The notes below the pieces were generated by a model. It saw nothing but the letters and a program-made list of their open reading frames with translations, ran no database searches and was not told the origin of the DNA. A stretch of 64,000 nucleotides of DNA. Origin: Trinickia sp. Y13. Its GTDB lineage: Bacteria; Pseudomonadota; Gammaproteobacteria; Burkholderiales; Burkholderiaceae. The stretch is from positions 1 to 64,000 of the forward strand of contig NZ_JAKWFK010000018.1 in assembly GCF_029522115.1 (NCBI RefSeq), given 5' to 3'. A program made the translations under genes and the position numbers. Each line of letters starts with the position of its first letter. Position 1 is the stretch's first letter. Positions 33,743-43,599 of this stretch are shown here, piece after piece.

Positions 33743-35038
33743 TCAGCTATCGGACAGCTCGCCCGTATATTCATAGGCCACCGTCCCCTTCGGGTGCTTG
33801 AACCAGCCCGGGTCACGGTAGTCGTGACGGCCCAAGCCCTCGCGAACTTTCACGACCGTAAACATGCCGCCCATTTCCAACGGGCCGAACGGGCCGGTGC
33901 CGGCCATCATCGGCAAGGTGTTGTCGGGCAGCGGCATCTCCATCTCGCCCATCGCGCCGCCCGTGCTGCCCATCGCCATGTAGTCGGGCACTAGTTTGTT
34001 GATGCGCTTGGCCAGATCCTGCTGCTGCACGCCGATCAAATTCGGAACCTTATGCCCCATCGCATTCATCGTGTGGTGCGACTTGTGGCAATGGAACGCC
34101 CAGTCGCCCGGCCGGTTCGCGGTGAACTCAATGGCCCGCATCTGGCCCACGGCCACGTCCGTCGTCACTTCAGGCCAGCGCGCCCCGGGCGGAATCCATC
34201 CACCGTCGGTGCCGGCCACTTCGAAGCTGTAGCCGTGCAGATGAATGGGGTGATTTGTCATCGTCAAATTGCCGAATCGAATCCGGACGCGATCGCCTGC
34301 ACGCACGGGCAACGGATCGATGCCGGGGAACACGCGCGAGTTGAACGTCCACATGTTGAAATCCGTCATCTCGTTCACGCGCGGCGTGTAACTGCCCGGG
34401 TCGATGTCGTACGCGGCCAGTAGAAAAACGAAATCGCGGTCGAACGGCATGACGCTGGGCTCCCTCGGATGAACGATGAAGCTGCCCATCATCCCCATCG
34501 CCATCTGCACCATTTCATCGGCATGCGGGTGATACATGAACGTTCCATGCCGCTCGAGCTGGAATTCGTAGACGAACGTCTTGCCCGGTGGAATCTGCGG
34601 CTGCGTGAGGCCGCCTACGCCGTCCATCCCGCTCGGCAGCGGCATGCCGTGCCAGTGCACCGTCGTGTGCTCGGGAAGCTTGTTTGTCACGAAGATGCGC
34701 ACCTTGTCGCCCTCGACGGCTTCGATGGTCGGACCAGGCGATTGACCGTTGTAGCCCCACAGGTTCGCTTTCATGCCTGGTGCCATTTCGCGCACGACCG
34801 GTTCGGCCGTCAAATGAAATTCTTTCCAACCGTTTTTCATTCGCCACGGCAAGGTCCAGCCGTTGAGCGTCGTGACGGGCGTGTACGGACGTCCGTCGTG
34901 CGGTGCCAGCGGCGGTTGCGTCGCGGCCTTCGCCATTGTCGGCGCTTCAGGCAGCGATGCCGCGCCGGCTTTGCTGACCATCGCGGCGCCAACGAGCGCA
35001 GCCCCGGAGCCGCTTAGAAATTGTCGACGGGAAACCAT
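33743..35038 (-). CDS. Periplasmic multicopper oxidase
   Basis: A 431-residue Tat-exported oxidase (SRRQFLSGSGAALVG). All four copper-ligand motifs are present: HWHG (128-131), HPH (170-172), HPIHLHG (263-269) and HCHKSHHTMNAM (316-327, with Met327 as axial type-1 ligand). A Met-rich C-terminal stretch (MGEMEMPLPDNTLPMM) is probably an extra Cu(I) site, as in CueO. It oxidises Cu(I) to the less toxic Cu(II). Its ATG is one base after the TolC-family stop and has AGAAGG upstream, so it is in the same operon. Confidence 0.93.
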   Translation of the reverse strand: MVSRRQFLSGSGAALVGAAMVSKAGAASLPEAPTMAKAATQPPLAPHDGRPYTPVTTLNGWTLPWRMKNGWKEFHLTAEPVVREMAPGMKANLWGYNGQSPGPTIEAVEGDKVRIFVTNKLPEHTTVHWHGMPLPSGMDGVGGLTQPQIPPGKTFVYEFQLERHGTFMYHPHADEMVQMAMGMMGSFIVHPREPSVMPFDRDFVFLLAAYDIDPGSYTPRVNEMTDFNMWTFNSRVFPGIDPLPVRAGDRVRIRFGNLTMTNHPIHLHGYSFEVAGTDGGWIPPGARWPEVTTDVAVGQMRAIEFTANRPGDWAFHCHKSHHTMNAMGHKVPNLIGVQQQDLAKRINKLVPDYMAMGSTGGAMGEMEMPLPDNTLPMMAGTGPFGPLEMGGMFTVVKVREGLGRHDYRDPGWFKHPKGTVAYEYTGELSDS

Positions 35039-35039
35039 G

Positions 35040-36524
35040 TCAATTACCTTCTGAAGTCGTTGTCGGCGCCGATGGTTGCTTCACGGGCACCGATGCAGCT
35101 TGTGCGGTGGGCTCGGCCTCGTTGAGCGGACGTTCGGCTTTCAATGCTTGAGCCTCGCCCGCCTGCGGCAGGCGTCCGCCCAGCGCTTGCTGAAGATTCG
35201 TTTCCGCCAGCCAGTAGTCCTTCAGCGCATCGATGTAGGCGTTGACCGCGGCTATCTGATCGCGCGAATCGGCCAGCAACTCGAACACGCTGGCCAGCAT
35301 GCCGTTGTATCGAAGCAAAAGTTCGTCGGAGATGGTCTTTCGCAGAGGAACGACCTCGTCCCGATAGTGCTTCGCCACGTCGTAGCTGGTCGCGTACGCC
35401 GAGTACGATTCGCGCACCTCCGAACGAGCGTCGATGGCCGTCTGCGCCAATTGATTCACCGAACGCATATAGGTTGCTCGCGCGCGGGCGACCTTGACGT
35501 TACCGAAATCGAAAATCGGAACTTCCACGCTGATTTCATAGCCATGCTCGTGTCCTTTGTCGGTCTCGTAGTTGTCGAGGTAGCCGACATCGAGCGCATT
35601 GATGAATCGCGTCGCTTGACTCAAGCCCAACGAGGACGCTACGCCTTGCGTTCGCAGCTTTGCCGCCTGAATGTCCAAGCGATTGCGCATGGCGTAGCTT
35701 TCCAGGCCCTTCAGGTCCGGCCGGTCCTTCGGTAGGTCGGGTAGGCGATCCGGAAGCCGGTATTCGGTTTGCGCGCCCCACAGGCCCATCATGCGGGTGA
35801 GCTTCTCGCGTGCAGCGACGGCTTGCTGACGCGCCCTCGCCTGCTGCGCAACGGCATCGGCATAAAAGGCCTGCTCGCGTGCTTGGTCGAGCTTGCTGAA
35901 ATTGCCCGCCTGGCGCATGCGCAGGGCCAATTCGGCGCTCGCTTCCGCGGAGTCCCTGACTTGCTCCGCATATTTCGCAGCCTGCTCGGAGGCGACCGCC
36001 TCGACGTATGCGCGGCGCGCATTGGCCGCCACCTTGAGCATCGCATCGGCGGTTTCGAGCTTCGTTTGCTCGAACCGGCGCGCTTCGATATGAGCGGCAA
36101 CGGGAAGCGTCAGAATCGCGAGCACGTTCGCCGAAAACATGCGGCCGATGCTCAGGTCGCCATTGCTCGCGCGCGTCCGGCTGAAGGTGAAACCCGGATT
36201 GGGCAGTCGGCCGGCCTGTACCAGATCTGCTTCCGACAGCCCCAACTCCGCATAGGAAACCTGGAGCCCGCGGTTGTTCAGCAGCGCAACCTGAACGGCG
36301 GCGTCCATCGATAGCGGTTTTGCCAGTAACGTTTGCGTCCGTTTGGCGACCGATTCGCGATCGGCGTCGGTCTTGACAATGACGGCATCCTTTCCGATTC
36401 GCTCCGAGGCGGTGGACGAGACGGCATTGAATCCGCCGTCTTTCGAGAACGTCGTGCAGCCTGCGAGGAAAACCATCGCGGCGATGCCGGCGCTGATCCG
36501 AGTCAAGATGAATCGTTTCTTCAT
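35040..36524 (-). CDS. TolC-family outer-membrane efflux lipoprotein
   Basis: A 494-residue outer membrane efflux protein with lipobox FLAGCTTF (Cys23) and two OEP repeats of long helices (VQVALLNNRGLQVSYAELGL; LAKHYRDEVVPL-type region in the second half). CusC-like proteins form the outer channel for tripartite copper pumps, but no RND pump or membrane-fusion gene is in this operon, so it must pair with components elsewhere or act with the oxidase. Its ATG overlaps the stop of the preceding small gene (ATGA). Confidence 0.9.
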   Translation of the reverse strand: MKKRFILTRISAGIAAMVFLAGCTTFSKDGGFNAVSSTASERIGKDAVIVKTDADRESVAKRTQTLLAKPLSMDAAVQVALLNNRGLQVSYAELGLSEADLVQAGRLPNPGFTFSRTRASNGDLSIGRMFSANVLAILTLPVAAHIEARRFEQTKLETADAMLKVAANARRAYVEAVASEQAAKYAEQVRDSAEASAELALRMRQAGNFSKLDQAREQAFYADAVAQQARARQQAVAAREKLTRMMGLWGAQTEYRLPDRLPDLPKDRPDLKGLESYAMRNRLDIQAAKLRTQGVASSLGLSQATRFINALDVGYLDNYETDKGHEHGYEISVEVPIFDFGNVKVARARATYMRSVNQLAQTAIDARSEVRESYSAYATSYDVAKHYRDEVVPLRKTISDELLLRYNGMLASVFELLADSRDQIAAVNAYIDALKDYWLAETNLQQALGGRLPQAGEAQALKAERPLNEAEPTAQAASVPVKQPSAPTTTSEGN

Positions 36525-36856
36525 TTCGGGGACGCCTCATGCATCGAGGGGCTCTCGCGGCCGTCGGTCGTGGGCTCGGCGGGAAGCGTACCGTGCTTCA
36601 TGCCGCCCGTCATCCCGTTCTGCATTCCGTTCTTGCTTGCGCCCCGCATGGGCTTCGCCGTCACGGCACGATTGAGTTGTTGCCAGCTAGGCCCCTCGCC
36701 ATCGCGATAGGGCTGGTAACCGTCGAAGGCGGACGGCGCGGTGAGCGCAGGCACGGACGCAGACGGATCCGCCGGGTCGGCAAGCGTAGTCGTGGCGCGC
36801 GCGAGCGACGGCAAAGTAGCCGCCGCGACGAACAGCGCCGCAGTAATCGATCGCAT
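36521..36856 (-). CDS. Small exported protein of the copper operon
   Basis: A 111-residue protein with a cleavable signal (MRSITAALFVAAATLPSLARA), a central DGYQPYRDGEGPSWQQLN segment and a Met/Gly/His tail (KNGMQNGMTGGMKHG) suited to binding copper. I do not recognise a named family. Its stop overlaps the TolC-family start by four bases. Similar small Met-rich proteins are common in copper clusters, so a metal-buffering role is inferred from context and composition. Confidence 0.72.
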   Translation of the reverse strand: MRSITAALFVAAATLPSLARATTTLADPADPSASVPALTAPSAFDGYQPYRDGEGPSWQQLNRAVTAKPMRGASKNGMQNGMTGGMKHGTLPAEPTTDGRESPSMHEASPK

Positions 36857-36944
36857 TTATTTTCTCGTCGTGAGTCGACTGGCGATCCCGAGCGGAACAG
36901 CCAGTGTGAATTTCAGGCCACGACATGTCTGTCGCGAGCGAGCA

Positions 36945-37367
36945 TCAGACGGATAGGTGGCGAGGAGGACGTTCGATGCCGTCGGTCAGGAACGACACGA
37001 CACCGGCAGCGGGCGGAAGGGGAACGATTGCACGGCTCACGTCAGCGCATACCGCGACCGCAGGCGTAGACGGCAATGCCACGCCTAAACAGCAGGACGC
37101 ACATGTCGAACAGAGATGCGCGTGATGGGTGTAGTGGGTGTGATGCGCATTGGCGCAATGTCGATCGTGGTGATCGCCTGCAAGCGTGGCGTCCTGGCCG
37201 ACATGGAGGACGTGCTGATCCGCCTCGACCTGCTCCTGATGGGACGCGCCCATCTCCATCCTTGGGGCGTGCACGGCGGTGTATTTCGCCGAGATAGCCG
37301 CGAACGACTGAACCGGAAGGCTCAGCGCCAGCAATAGGACGATCAGGAATCTGCGGCAAATCGACAT
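36945..37367 (-). CDS. Cys/His-rich exported protein of the copper cluster
   Basis: A 140-residue protein with a hydrophobic signal (RRFLIVLLLALSLPVQSFAA) and a His/Cys-rich core (GDHHDRHCANAHHTHYTH, then HAHLCSTCASCCLG). The composition strongly suggests metal binding, resembling CopL- or DUF2946-like small proteins, but I cannot assign a family firmly. The start is uncertain (37367 or 37385; no clear ribosome site). It is first in the minus-strand copper operon and divergent from the P-type ATPase. Confidence 0.65.
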   Translation of the reverse strand: MSICRRFLIVLLLALSLPVQSFAAISAKYTAVHAPRMEMGASHQEQVEADQHVLHVGQDATLAGDHHDRHCANAHHTHYTHHAHLCSTCASCCLGVALPSTPAVAVCADVSRAIVPLPPAAGVVSFLTDGIERPPRHLSV

Positions 37368-37466
37368 AGAGGCGGAGTCTAGCATGCGACTACGCCGTAT
37401 AAAAGATCGAGAAGGTATCGCCGCGTAACCTGCAGGTCGGCCGTTCGCATTCGCGTCACGCGGGCC

Positions 37467-37497
37467 TTGACCTTCCCACCGCGGGAATGTCGACAAT
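37467..37497 (+). promoter_or_regulatory. CueR-type copper-responsive promoter of copA
   Basis: -35 TTGACC (37467-37472) and -10 GACAAT (37492-37497) are separated by 19 bp, the lengthened spacer typical of MerR-family activation. Between them lies the dyad ACCTTCCC-N5-GGGAATGT, one mismatch from perfect and very like known CueR sites. It drives the ATPase; the leader would be about 260 bases. The rest of the 37368-37766 gap shows nothing further. Confidence 0.8.
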
Positions 37498-37766
37498 GCA
37501 GGCGTCGACAGACAAATCCCGCAGACAAATCCGCGGTCAGCGCGGGCACTTCGGCGTGTCCGTGCACGACGCGTTGCCGTTTTCGATTAGCGCTGTGCAT
37601 CGGACAAGCCTTGGGCAGCACAGACATCGACTGCCGTGATCTGTGGCTCGTCGGTGTCAAAGAGGCAAACGTTAACCCAGATCAATTGGTTCGCCTTAAG
37701 TTAGCGCCACAGTTCGAAATAATGGTGCGGAACTGGTCCAATCAAGCGCAGCGGAAAGGGGCCTCC

Positions 37767-40322
37767 ATGAATGAGCAAGTCTCGACGGCAAAGCCGCTTC
37801 GTGTCGCCCCCGCTGCGATTGTCGTGACCGCCCCAGGCCATCGGCTGGAGCACATCGAACTCTCCATCGGCGGGATGACGTGCCCACACTGCCCCGTCGC
37901 AATCGAAAAGGCATTGCGCGCTACGACGGGGGTGCAGCACACACAGGTCAACCTCGCCAGCCGCATCGCCAGGATCGATTTCGATCCCTCACAAGTCGGG
38001 ATCGCCGATCTGCTGCGGATAATCCGTAGCGCCGGCTATACGGCCGGGACCGCACAAGCACGCATCCCGATCGCGAACATGCACTGCGGCTCCTGCACGA
38101 CCCGCGTCGAGCGAGCGCTTGAAACAACGCCCGGTGTCATTGCGGCACATGTCAGCCTCGTGCCCGGTGCCGCGGATGTCGAATATCTGCCCGAAAAAAC
38201 GTCGTTCGCCGAGATCCGTCGATCGATCGGATCGGCAGGATATCGAATCGCCGAAGCCAAACCACCTGCAACCAAGGACGAGGTGCAGGCCAGTCCCGAA
38301 GACGCGTTGCAGCAAGCCGAATATCGCACGCTGATGCGCAAGTTCTGGTTTGCCGCGGCGATCTCGATACCGGTCATGGGGCTGAGCTACCCGGAACTCG
38401 TTCCGGCACTTCGCGACTGGATCCCGCCCGGCAGCGATATGCGGCGCATCGTATGGGCGTTGCTGGGCGTACTGAGCCTGCCGGTCATGTTCTGGTCCGG
38501 CTGGCAGTTTTACACCGGCATGTGGGACGCGCTCAAGCATCGCTCCGCCAATATGCATACGCTGATCGCGATCGGTATCAGCGCGGCTTTTCTCTATTCG
38601 ATCGTCGCGGTGGCTTGGCCGGAGCTGTTTCCTCGCATGTCGCTCGCGGAGGTCTTTTGGGACGTCAGCGACGTAGTCATCGCGCTGGTTGTGCTGGGAC
38701 TCGCACTCGAATTGAAAGCCAAGGGCCGCACCTCGGAAGCGATCAAGAAGCTCATCGGCTTGCAGGCAAAAACAGCGCGCGTCATCCGTGACGGTAAGGA
38801 ACTCGACCTGCCGGTGGAAGAGGTGCTGGTGAACGATACCGTCATCGTGCGACCAGGAGAGAAGATTCCCGTCGACGGCGCGGTGACCGACGGCGCAAGC
38901 GCGGTGGACGAATCGATGATTACCGGCGAATCGATTCCGGTAGAGAAGCGCGTAGGCGACGAAGTCATCGGCGCGACACTGAACAAGACGGGCAGCTTCC
39001 GGTTCCGCGCAACCAAGGTCGGAAAGGATACGGCGCTGGCGAACATCGTACGGATGGTCAAGGACGCTCAGGGCTCGAAGGCGCCGATCCAACGCGTGGT
39101 GGATGCCGTCTCAGGATACTTCGTTCCAGCTGTGATGATCCTTGCCGTGCTGGCCTTTGTCGTCTGGTACCTCGTCGGCCCGGAACCGAGGTTCGTCTAC
39201 GCGACCATCGTCTTCGTGACGACGCTGATCATCGCCTGCCCGTGCGCGCTAGGGCTCGCGACGCCGACGTCGCTGACGGTCGGCATCGGCAAAGGCGCCG
39301 AAAACGGCATCTTGATCCGATCGGGCGACGCGCTGCAAAGCGCGCAACAGCTCGACGCCGTCGTTCTGGACAAGACCGGCACCATCACGCGCGGCGAGCC
39401 CGCACTGACCGACGTCGTCGTGGCGGGCGAGCAAAGCGAAGGCGACGTGCTGCGCCTGGCCGCCTCGCTCGAGCAGGGTTCGGAACACCCGCTCGGCGAG
39501 GCGATCGTCAAGGGCGCGGAGGCAAGAGGCATCGCGCTTGCGTCGACGGCCGGCTTCGCGGCCATCCCCGGTCTCGGGGTGAGTGGGCGCATTGACGGTC
39601 ATGACGTATTGCTTGGAAACGCGAGGCTCATGGCCGATCGAGGCATCGCGGTGAAAAGCCTCGAAGGCGCATGGGAACGGCTTGCCTCGGAAGGAAAGAC
39701 GCCGATGTACGTGTCGATCGACGCGCAGCCTGCCGGACTTGTCGCGGTAGCCGACACTGTCAAGCCCGATTCGAAGGTCGCCATCGAGGCCCTTCGGCAG
39801 CTTGGCATCGAAGTGATCATGCTGACCGGCGACAACAAGCGCACCGCAGATGCCATCGCACGGCAAGTCGGTATCGACCGTGTGTTGTCCGAAGTGCTTC
39901 CGGACGACAAAGCGCACGAAATCCAAAGGCTCCAACTCGAAGGCAAAAAGGTGGGCATGGTGGGCGACGGCATCAACGACGCGCCGGCGCTTGCGCAGGC
40001 CGATGTGGGCTTTGCGATCGGAACGGGCACCGATGTCGCAATCGAAGCCAGCGACGTCACGTTGATCAAGGGAAGCCTGACGGGTGTCGCGACCGCTATC
40101 GAAATTAGCCGGGCGACCATGCGCAATGTTCGTCAGAATCTGCTCGGCGCATTCGGCTATAACGGCCTTGGACTACCCGTAGCCATGGGGGTGCTCTACC
40201 CCTTCTTCGGCATTCTGTTATCCCCCATCATCGCCGCCGCTGCGATGGCGTTCAGTTCCGTGACCGTCGTGACCAACGCCAATCGCTTGCGCTTGTTCAA
40301 ATCACGGAGGATCGCGTCATGA
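37767..40322 (+). CDS. copA: Cu(I)-exporting P1B-type ATPase
   Basis: An 851-residue heavy-metal ATPase. Two N-terminal HMA domains have CxxC sites Cys39/Cys42 (GGMTCPHC) and Cys107/Cys110 (MHCGSC). Further on are TGES (387-390), the transport motif CPC (491-493) in TM6, phosphorylated Asp535 (DKTGT), [10 protein letters not shown] and the HP motif SEHPLG. These define a CopA that expels Cu(I) from the cytoplasm using ATP. ATG at 37767 has GGAAAGGGG upstream; an open frame extends to 37467 but begins within the promoter. The next gene overlaps its stop. Confidence 0.95.
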   Translation: MNEQVSTAKPLRVAPAAIVVTAPGHRLEHIELSIGGMTCPHCPVAIEKALRATTGVQHTQVNLASRIARIDFDPSQVGIADLLRIIRSAGYTAGTAQARIPIANMHCGSCTTRVERALETTPGVIAAHVSLVPGAADVEYLPEKTSFAEIRRSIGSAGYRIAEAKPPATKDEVQASPEDALQQAEYRTLMRKFWFAAAISIPVMGLSYPELVPALRDWIPPGSDMRRIVWALLGVLSLPVMFWSGWQFYTGMWDALKHRSANMHTLIAIGISAAFLYSIVAVAWPELFPRMSLAEVFWDVSDVVIALVVLGLALELKAKGRTSEAIKKLIGLQAKTARVIRDGKELDLPVEEVLVNDTVIVRPGEKIPVDGAVTDGASAVDESMITGESIPVEKRVGDEVIGATLNKTGSFRFRATKVGKDTALANIVRMVKDAQGSKAPIQRVVDAVSGYFVPAVMILAVLAFVVWYLVGPEPRFVYATIVFVTTLIIACPCALGLATPTSLTVGIGKGAENGILIRSGDALQSAQQLDAVVLDKTGTITRGEPALTDVVVAGEQSEGDVLRLAASLEQGSEHPLGEAIVKGAEARGIALASTAGFAAIPGLGVSGRIDGHDVLLGNARLMADRGIAVKSLEGAWERLASEGKTPMYVSIDAQPAGLVAVADTVKPDSKVAIEALRQLGIEVIMLTGDNKRTADAIARQVGIDRVLSEVLPDDKAHEIQRLQLEGKKVGMVGDGINDAPALAQADVGFAIGTGTDVAIEASDVTLIKGSLTGVATAIEISRATMRNVRQNLLGAFGYNGLGLPVAMGVLYPFFGILLSPIIAAAAMAFSSVTVVTNANRLRLFKSRRIAS

Positions 40323-40696
40323 CACCCGATCGCTGGATCGTCCTTCTTACCGGACTCGCGCTGGTCGGTTTCATCGTTTGGTTCTTCTGGTTGAAGCGCT
40401 CGAAGGGGACGCTGGCCGCGCAGGCCGGAAGCGGCTACCAGGAAGCGATGATCGTCGTCAAAGGCGGCTACACGCCGGATACGATCGTCGTCCGGCATGG
40501 CAGACCCGTCCGGCTGACTTTCCGGCGCGAGGAAACCGCCGGCTGCTCGGACAAGGTCATCTTCGCCGATTTCGACAAGAGCGCGGAGTTGCCGACCGGC
40601 CAGCTCGTATCCGTGGAATTGATGCCCGAGAAGCCCGGCGAGTACGCATTCGGCTGCCCGATGGGGATGTTTCGCGGGCGGCTCGTGGTCGAGTGA
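40319..40696 (+). CDS. Membrane-anchored cupredoxin-like protein
   Basis: A 125-residue protein with one N-terminal membrane segment ([18 protein letters not shown]) and a cupredoxin-like domain: [20 protein letters not shown] is the typical first strands, and Cys residues in TAGCSDKV and [11 protein letters not shown] are probable copper ligands. ATG overlaps the copA stop (ATGA), so it is translationally coupled and probably accepts copper released by the pump. Confidence 0.85.
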   Translation: MTPDRWIVLLTGLALVGFIVWFFWLKRSKGTLAAQAGSGYQEAMIVVKGGYTPDTIVVRHGRPVRLTFRREETAGCSDKVIFADFDKSAELPTGQLVSVELMPEKPGEYAFGCPMGMFRGRLVVE

Positions 40697-40760
40697 ATTC
40701 AATCTCTGCGTTGGCTGACGCGTCGACCGACGCAATCCACCTGCACATGGGAGGTTCATC

Positions 40761-40985
40761 ATGATGTACCACTGGACCGGCGCCGCCGGATACGGGTTCG
40801 CCCATTGGATCATGTTCGCCGTCGTGGCAGTGCTGTTGATTTACCCGACTGGGCGAATCCTCATGCGGATGGGGCTATCGCCGTTTTGGGCGGTTCTTGC
40901 GTTCGTTCCGCTACTGAACGTGCTCGGGCTTTGGATACTCGCATTCATGGCATGGCCTCGGGGAAGCTCGGACGTCTCCGGCTGA
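40761..40985 (+). CDS. Small two-helix membrane protein
   Basis: A 74-residue protein with two hydrophobic helices (HWIMFAVVAVLLIYPTGRIL; FWAVLAFVPLLNVLGLWIL). A good GGGAGG site precedes the ATG pair at 40761. No family is recognised. It follows the cupredoxin in the copA operon and may be an accessory subunit of the pump (inference). Confidence 0.75.
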   Translation: MMYHWTGAAGYGFAHWIMFAVVAVLLIYPTGRILMRMGLSPFWAVLAFVPLLNVLGLWILAFMAWPRGSSDVSG

Positions 40986-41024
40986 TCTTCAACCAACGGC
41001 GCGATGGCGCTGCTGCAATTCGAA

Positions 41025-41048
41025 GCGCCGGCCACGTTCAGCCGGCGC
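41025..41048. terminator. Hairpin between convergent genes
   Basis: GCGCCGGC, an 8-base loop, GCCGGCGC, between the copA operon and the convergent gene at 41058. No T tract; probably a bidirectional terminator. Confidence 0.45.
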
Positions 41049-41057
41049 ACCGACGCG

Positions 41058-41510
41058 TCACCGCACCCGGTATTCAAACTGGCCCGAAACTATTCCGGGC
41101 CGATCCCGCCGCCGCACTTCGAGTTTGACTCGATAGGGCCCGGGGCCGCTCATATCGAAGTAGGCTCCGTACGTGACGGTGTCGTCCTTGCCCATCAGTT
41201 CGAGCTTGCGGCGCGTTTCGCCCATGCCAATCTCCTGCACCGCGGCCGTTACCCTCGCGTCGTCAATCCGTCTGTGCGTCGCATGATCGAAAAGCGCGAC
41301 AACAAGGTGGTATTTGTGCCGACTGCCGGGAATGGCGCCATGCATCGTCGACCCTGCGTGAGACGGTTGACGACCGCCCAGCGTGGCCGGTGCGGCGAGG
41401 CCGTAATAGACGTCAGTATCGCCAATCAGCAGGTGCTGGCTAGTGGCATTGCCTTGGGCGGCAACAGCCGTCGTCGCCAATAGCGCAATCAACAGAATCA
41501 GATATTTCAT
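41058..41510 (-). CDS. Exported protein of unknown function
   Basis: A 150-residue protein with signal peptide MKYLILLIALLATTAVAAQG and an immunoglobulin-like beta-rich body (YHLVVALFDHATHRRIDDARV, later YRVKLEVRRRDRPGIVSGQF), reminiscent of FixH/YtkA-like periplasmic domains. ATG at 41510 has GAGGAAAC upstream. It follows the DUF2933 gene by 21 bp on the same strand, within the copper island; a role in copper delivery to periplasmic enzymes is possible but unproven. Confidence 0.72.
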   Translation of the reverse strand: MKYLILLIALLATTAVAAQGNATSQHLLIGDTDVYYGLAAPATLGGRQPSHAGSTMHGAIPGSRHKYHLVVALFDHATHRRIDDARVTAAVQEIGMGETRRKLELMGKDDTVTYGAYFDMSGPGPYRVKLEVRRRDRPGIVSGQFEYRVR

Positions 41511-41531
41511 CGCGTTTCCTCATTCCCGTGG

Positions 41532-41825
41532 TCACTCGGCGATAGCCCCGCTGCCGGCTTCGGCTACGCCGTCCTTCTCGACGGCATGCTTTTTCGCCAG
41601 GAGATCCTCAGCCTCATCGGATTCCCCGTGTTCGTGTCCGTGATGCATGGACAGGTACATCAAAGGACACGAAAGGATGAGCAGAAACGGCAGCCAACCC
41701 AGCAGATGCGCACGATGCTCGGTCACGAGGTAGAGACCCCCGATCGCAATGAACGCGACCAAGACGATATTTGCGCGCGACGGCCTGAAGCCCTCCGTCT
41801 TGTGATTGTGGTTGCAGAATTCCAT
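41532..41825 (-). CDS. DUF2933 His-rich membrane protein
   Basis: A 97-residue protein: CNHNHKTEG at the N terminus, two membrane helices (ANIVLVAFIAIGGLYLV; LLGWLPFLLILSCPLMYL) and MHHGHEHGE after the second, which is the DUF2933 pattern. It is usually found next to copper and heavy-metal resistance genes. ATG at 41825 has TGGAGACACGA upstream. Its His clusters probably bind metal. Confidence 0.82.
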   Translation of the reverse strand: MEFCNHNHKTEGFRPSRANIVLVAFIAIGGLYLVTEHRAHLLGWLPFLLILSCPLMYLSMHHGHEHGESDEAEDLLAKKHAVEKDGVAEAGSGAIAE

Positions 41826-42220
41826 TCGTGTCTCCAGTGCTGGTCGGCCGAGGAGTGGCCCTGGACGGCCGATTATCCGCATCGATGACATGCCACGCGC
41901 CCAATCGTTGCGAACAATGTTCACGAAGAATGCAATTCGATCATGCACGGTTCCGTCTCTCGAACTTTGACCCAACTCAAACACCGCTCGCATGGACGCA
42001 CGAAGCGGGCTGTCGCACGCCGTCGCCGATCGCTTGCCACGCACTCGCACCCCTATTGGATCTGAGTGCGCGTGCGCAATTTGCGTCTTGCTGGCCCGGC
42101 CGTGGATCCAATTGATCTCAATCAACGCGTGCTCCGAGGCCTGTTCTACGATCCAAATGGAAGGTTTAGCCGGCTAACAGCGTGATATTGCGCAACCGGT
42201 ATTAGAGCTGCCGCGGCGGA

Positions 42221-42454
42221 ATGGGTTGCGGCATGGGAGGGCATCGTCGTCGTCCCGACGAACACCGGGCACGAGAAAACGAACCGCCGCGCGACCCGGT
42301 CAACGGACACTCGGTGGATACGAATCACGCGTTCACCGCGACATTCGATGGACAGACCTACTATTTGGAATCTGAGCAAACGCGAGCCGCATTCAACCGG
42401 GATCGTAAGCGTTATTCTCATATCCGATCGCACAAGCGCCACAGCGGGTGCTGA
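42221..42454 (+). CDS. YHS-like small metal-cluster protein
   Basis: A 77-residue protein. The C-terminal half, DPVNGHSVDTNHAFTATFDG then QTYYLESEQTRAAFNRDRKRY, follows the YHS domain (DPVCGMxV...YxGxxYYFCSxxCxxxF) but with both metal-site cysteines replaced (Asn-Gly and Glu-Ser). The Gly/His N terminus resembles leaders of other island proteins. The ribosome site is weak. It may be a degenerate copy that has lost metal binding. Confidence 0.6.
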   Translation: MGCGMGGHRRRPDEHRARENEPPRDPVNGHSVDTNHAFTATFDGQTYYLESEQTRAAFNRDRKRYSHIRSHKRHSGC

Positions 42455-42511
42455 TTCCGGCGATCGATGGACAAGCGCGGCATATTCTTCACGGAACAGG
42501 CAGGTATCGCG

Positions 42512-43354
42512 ATGAGCCACAAACAAGAAGAGGTCCGGCTATCAAAGCGCCCACGCCGCTTGCCGAAGGATAGTGCGCCGCCCGTTCAAAAATCGATCTC
42601 GCGTGAAGAATACGAAAGCCAACTGCACGATCTTCAAATCGAACTCGTCAAACTACAGCGCCATTTCATCCGCTGCGAGAACAAGATACTCGTGCTATTG
42701 GAAGGACGAGACGCGGCGGGAAAAGACGGCGCGATCAAACGCATCGTCGAACACCTGAGTCCACGCGACACGCGCGTCGTCGCACTCGGGCGGCCGTCGG
42801 ACAGGGATCTCGGCGCATGGTACTTTCAGCGCTTCGTTCCGCATCTTCCCGTCGCCGAGGAACTCGTTCTCTTCAACCGAAGTTGGTACAACCGGGCCGG
42901 CGTGGAACACGTCATGGGGTTCTGCACGCCGGAGCAAGTCGAAGAGTTCTTTCAATCCGCACCACGATTCGAAGCGATGCTGGTCGACTCCGGTATTCGG
43001 CTACTGAAGTACTACCTTGACATCTCTCGCCGCGAGCAATCGGAACGGTTGGAGGCTCGCCGACGCGACCCGCTCAAACAGTGGAAGATCAGTCCCATCG
43101 ACGAAGTCGCCGTTCGGCACTGGCGCGCCTACTCGAAGGCCAGGAACACGATGTTCTTGCGGACTCACACACCTGTTGCGCCGTGGCGGATCGTGCGTGC
43201 CGACGATAAAAGGCTCGCGCGCCTGAATTTGATCCGCGACATCCTGTCTCGGCTCGACTATAGCGATAAGGATGAGACGCTCGTGCGGCCCGATCCCGCT
43301 ATCGTGTTCGAGTTCGAACCCGCAGCGATCGATTTGGGGCTGCTGGCGGTGTAG
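42512..43354 (+). CDS. ppk2: Polyphosphate kinase 2
   Basis: A 280-residue PPK2. Walker A GRDAAGKDGA is at residues 65-74, the Walker B-like LFNRSWYNRAGVEHVMGF at 120-137 and the lid-region Arg/Lys-rich RREQSERLEARRRDPLKQWK after that. It transfers phosphate between polyphosphate and nucleoside diphosphates. ATG at 42512 follows AGGT; an in-frame ATG at 42467 would add 15 residues. Polyphosphate is implicated in metal tolerance, so its place at the end of the copper island may be meaningful. Confidence 0.92.
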   Translation: MSHKQEEVRLSKRPRRLPKDSAPPVQKSISREEYESQLHDLQIELVKLQRHFIRCENKILVLLEGRDAAGKDGAIKRIVEHLSPRDTRVVALGRPSDRDLGAWYFQRFVPHLPVAEELVLFNRSWYNRAGVEHVMGFCTPEQVEEFFQSAPRFEAMLVDSGIRLLKYYLDISRREQSERLEARRRDPLKQWKISPIDEVAVRHWRAYSKARNTMFLRTHTPVAPWRIVRADDKRLARLNLIRDILSRLDYSDKDETLVRPDPAIVFEFEPAAIDLGLLAV

Positions 43355-43599
43355 TTCCCGGCTCGGAGCACAGCGTCAGCGCCCTCATTCGGCGGGCTTC
43401 CTCTTAAAGATAGAACCGATATTTCCTACTGTGGCGCAAGAAGGGCGCCCCACCGCCGAAACGCGCGCAGACCCTGATTTGAATCAACGTAGTGCAGGGC
43501 TCGATGAGCTAGCCTGAGAGTCGCGTCCGGCCGCCACCCACACGAAATCGCCGGCACCAAAGGCGTGTCCGGCAACCCGTGCCGTATCGAGTCCATCGC

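Noticed and set aside
37665-37676. GCAAACGTTAAC, two mismatches from the regulon palindrome, before copA
   Set aside because: Symmetry is lost and the gene belongs to copper control with its own CueR site; probably a chance match.
42221-42454. Functional metal-binding YHS protein
   Set aside because: Both usual Cys positions are replaced, so metal binding was not asserted.
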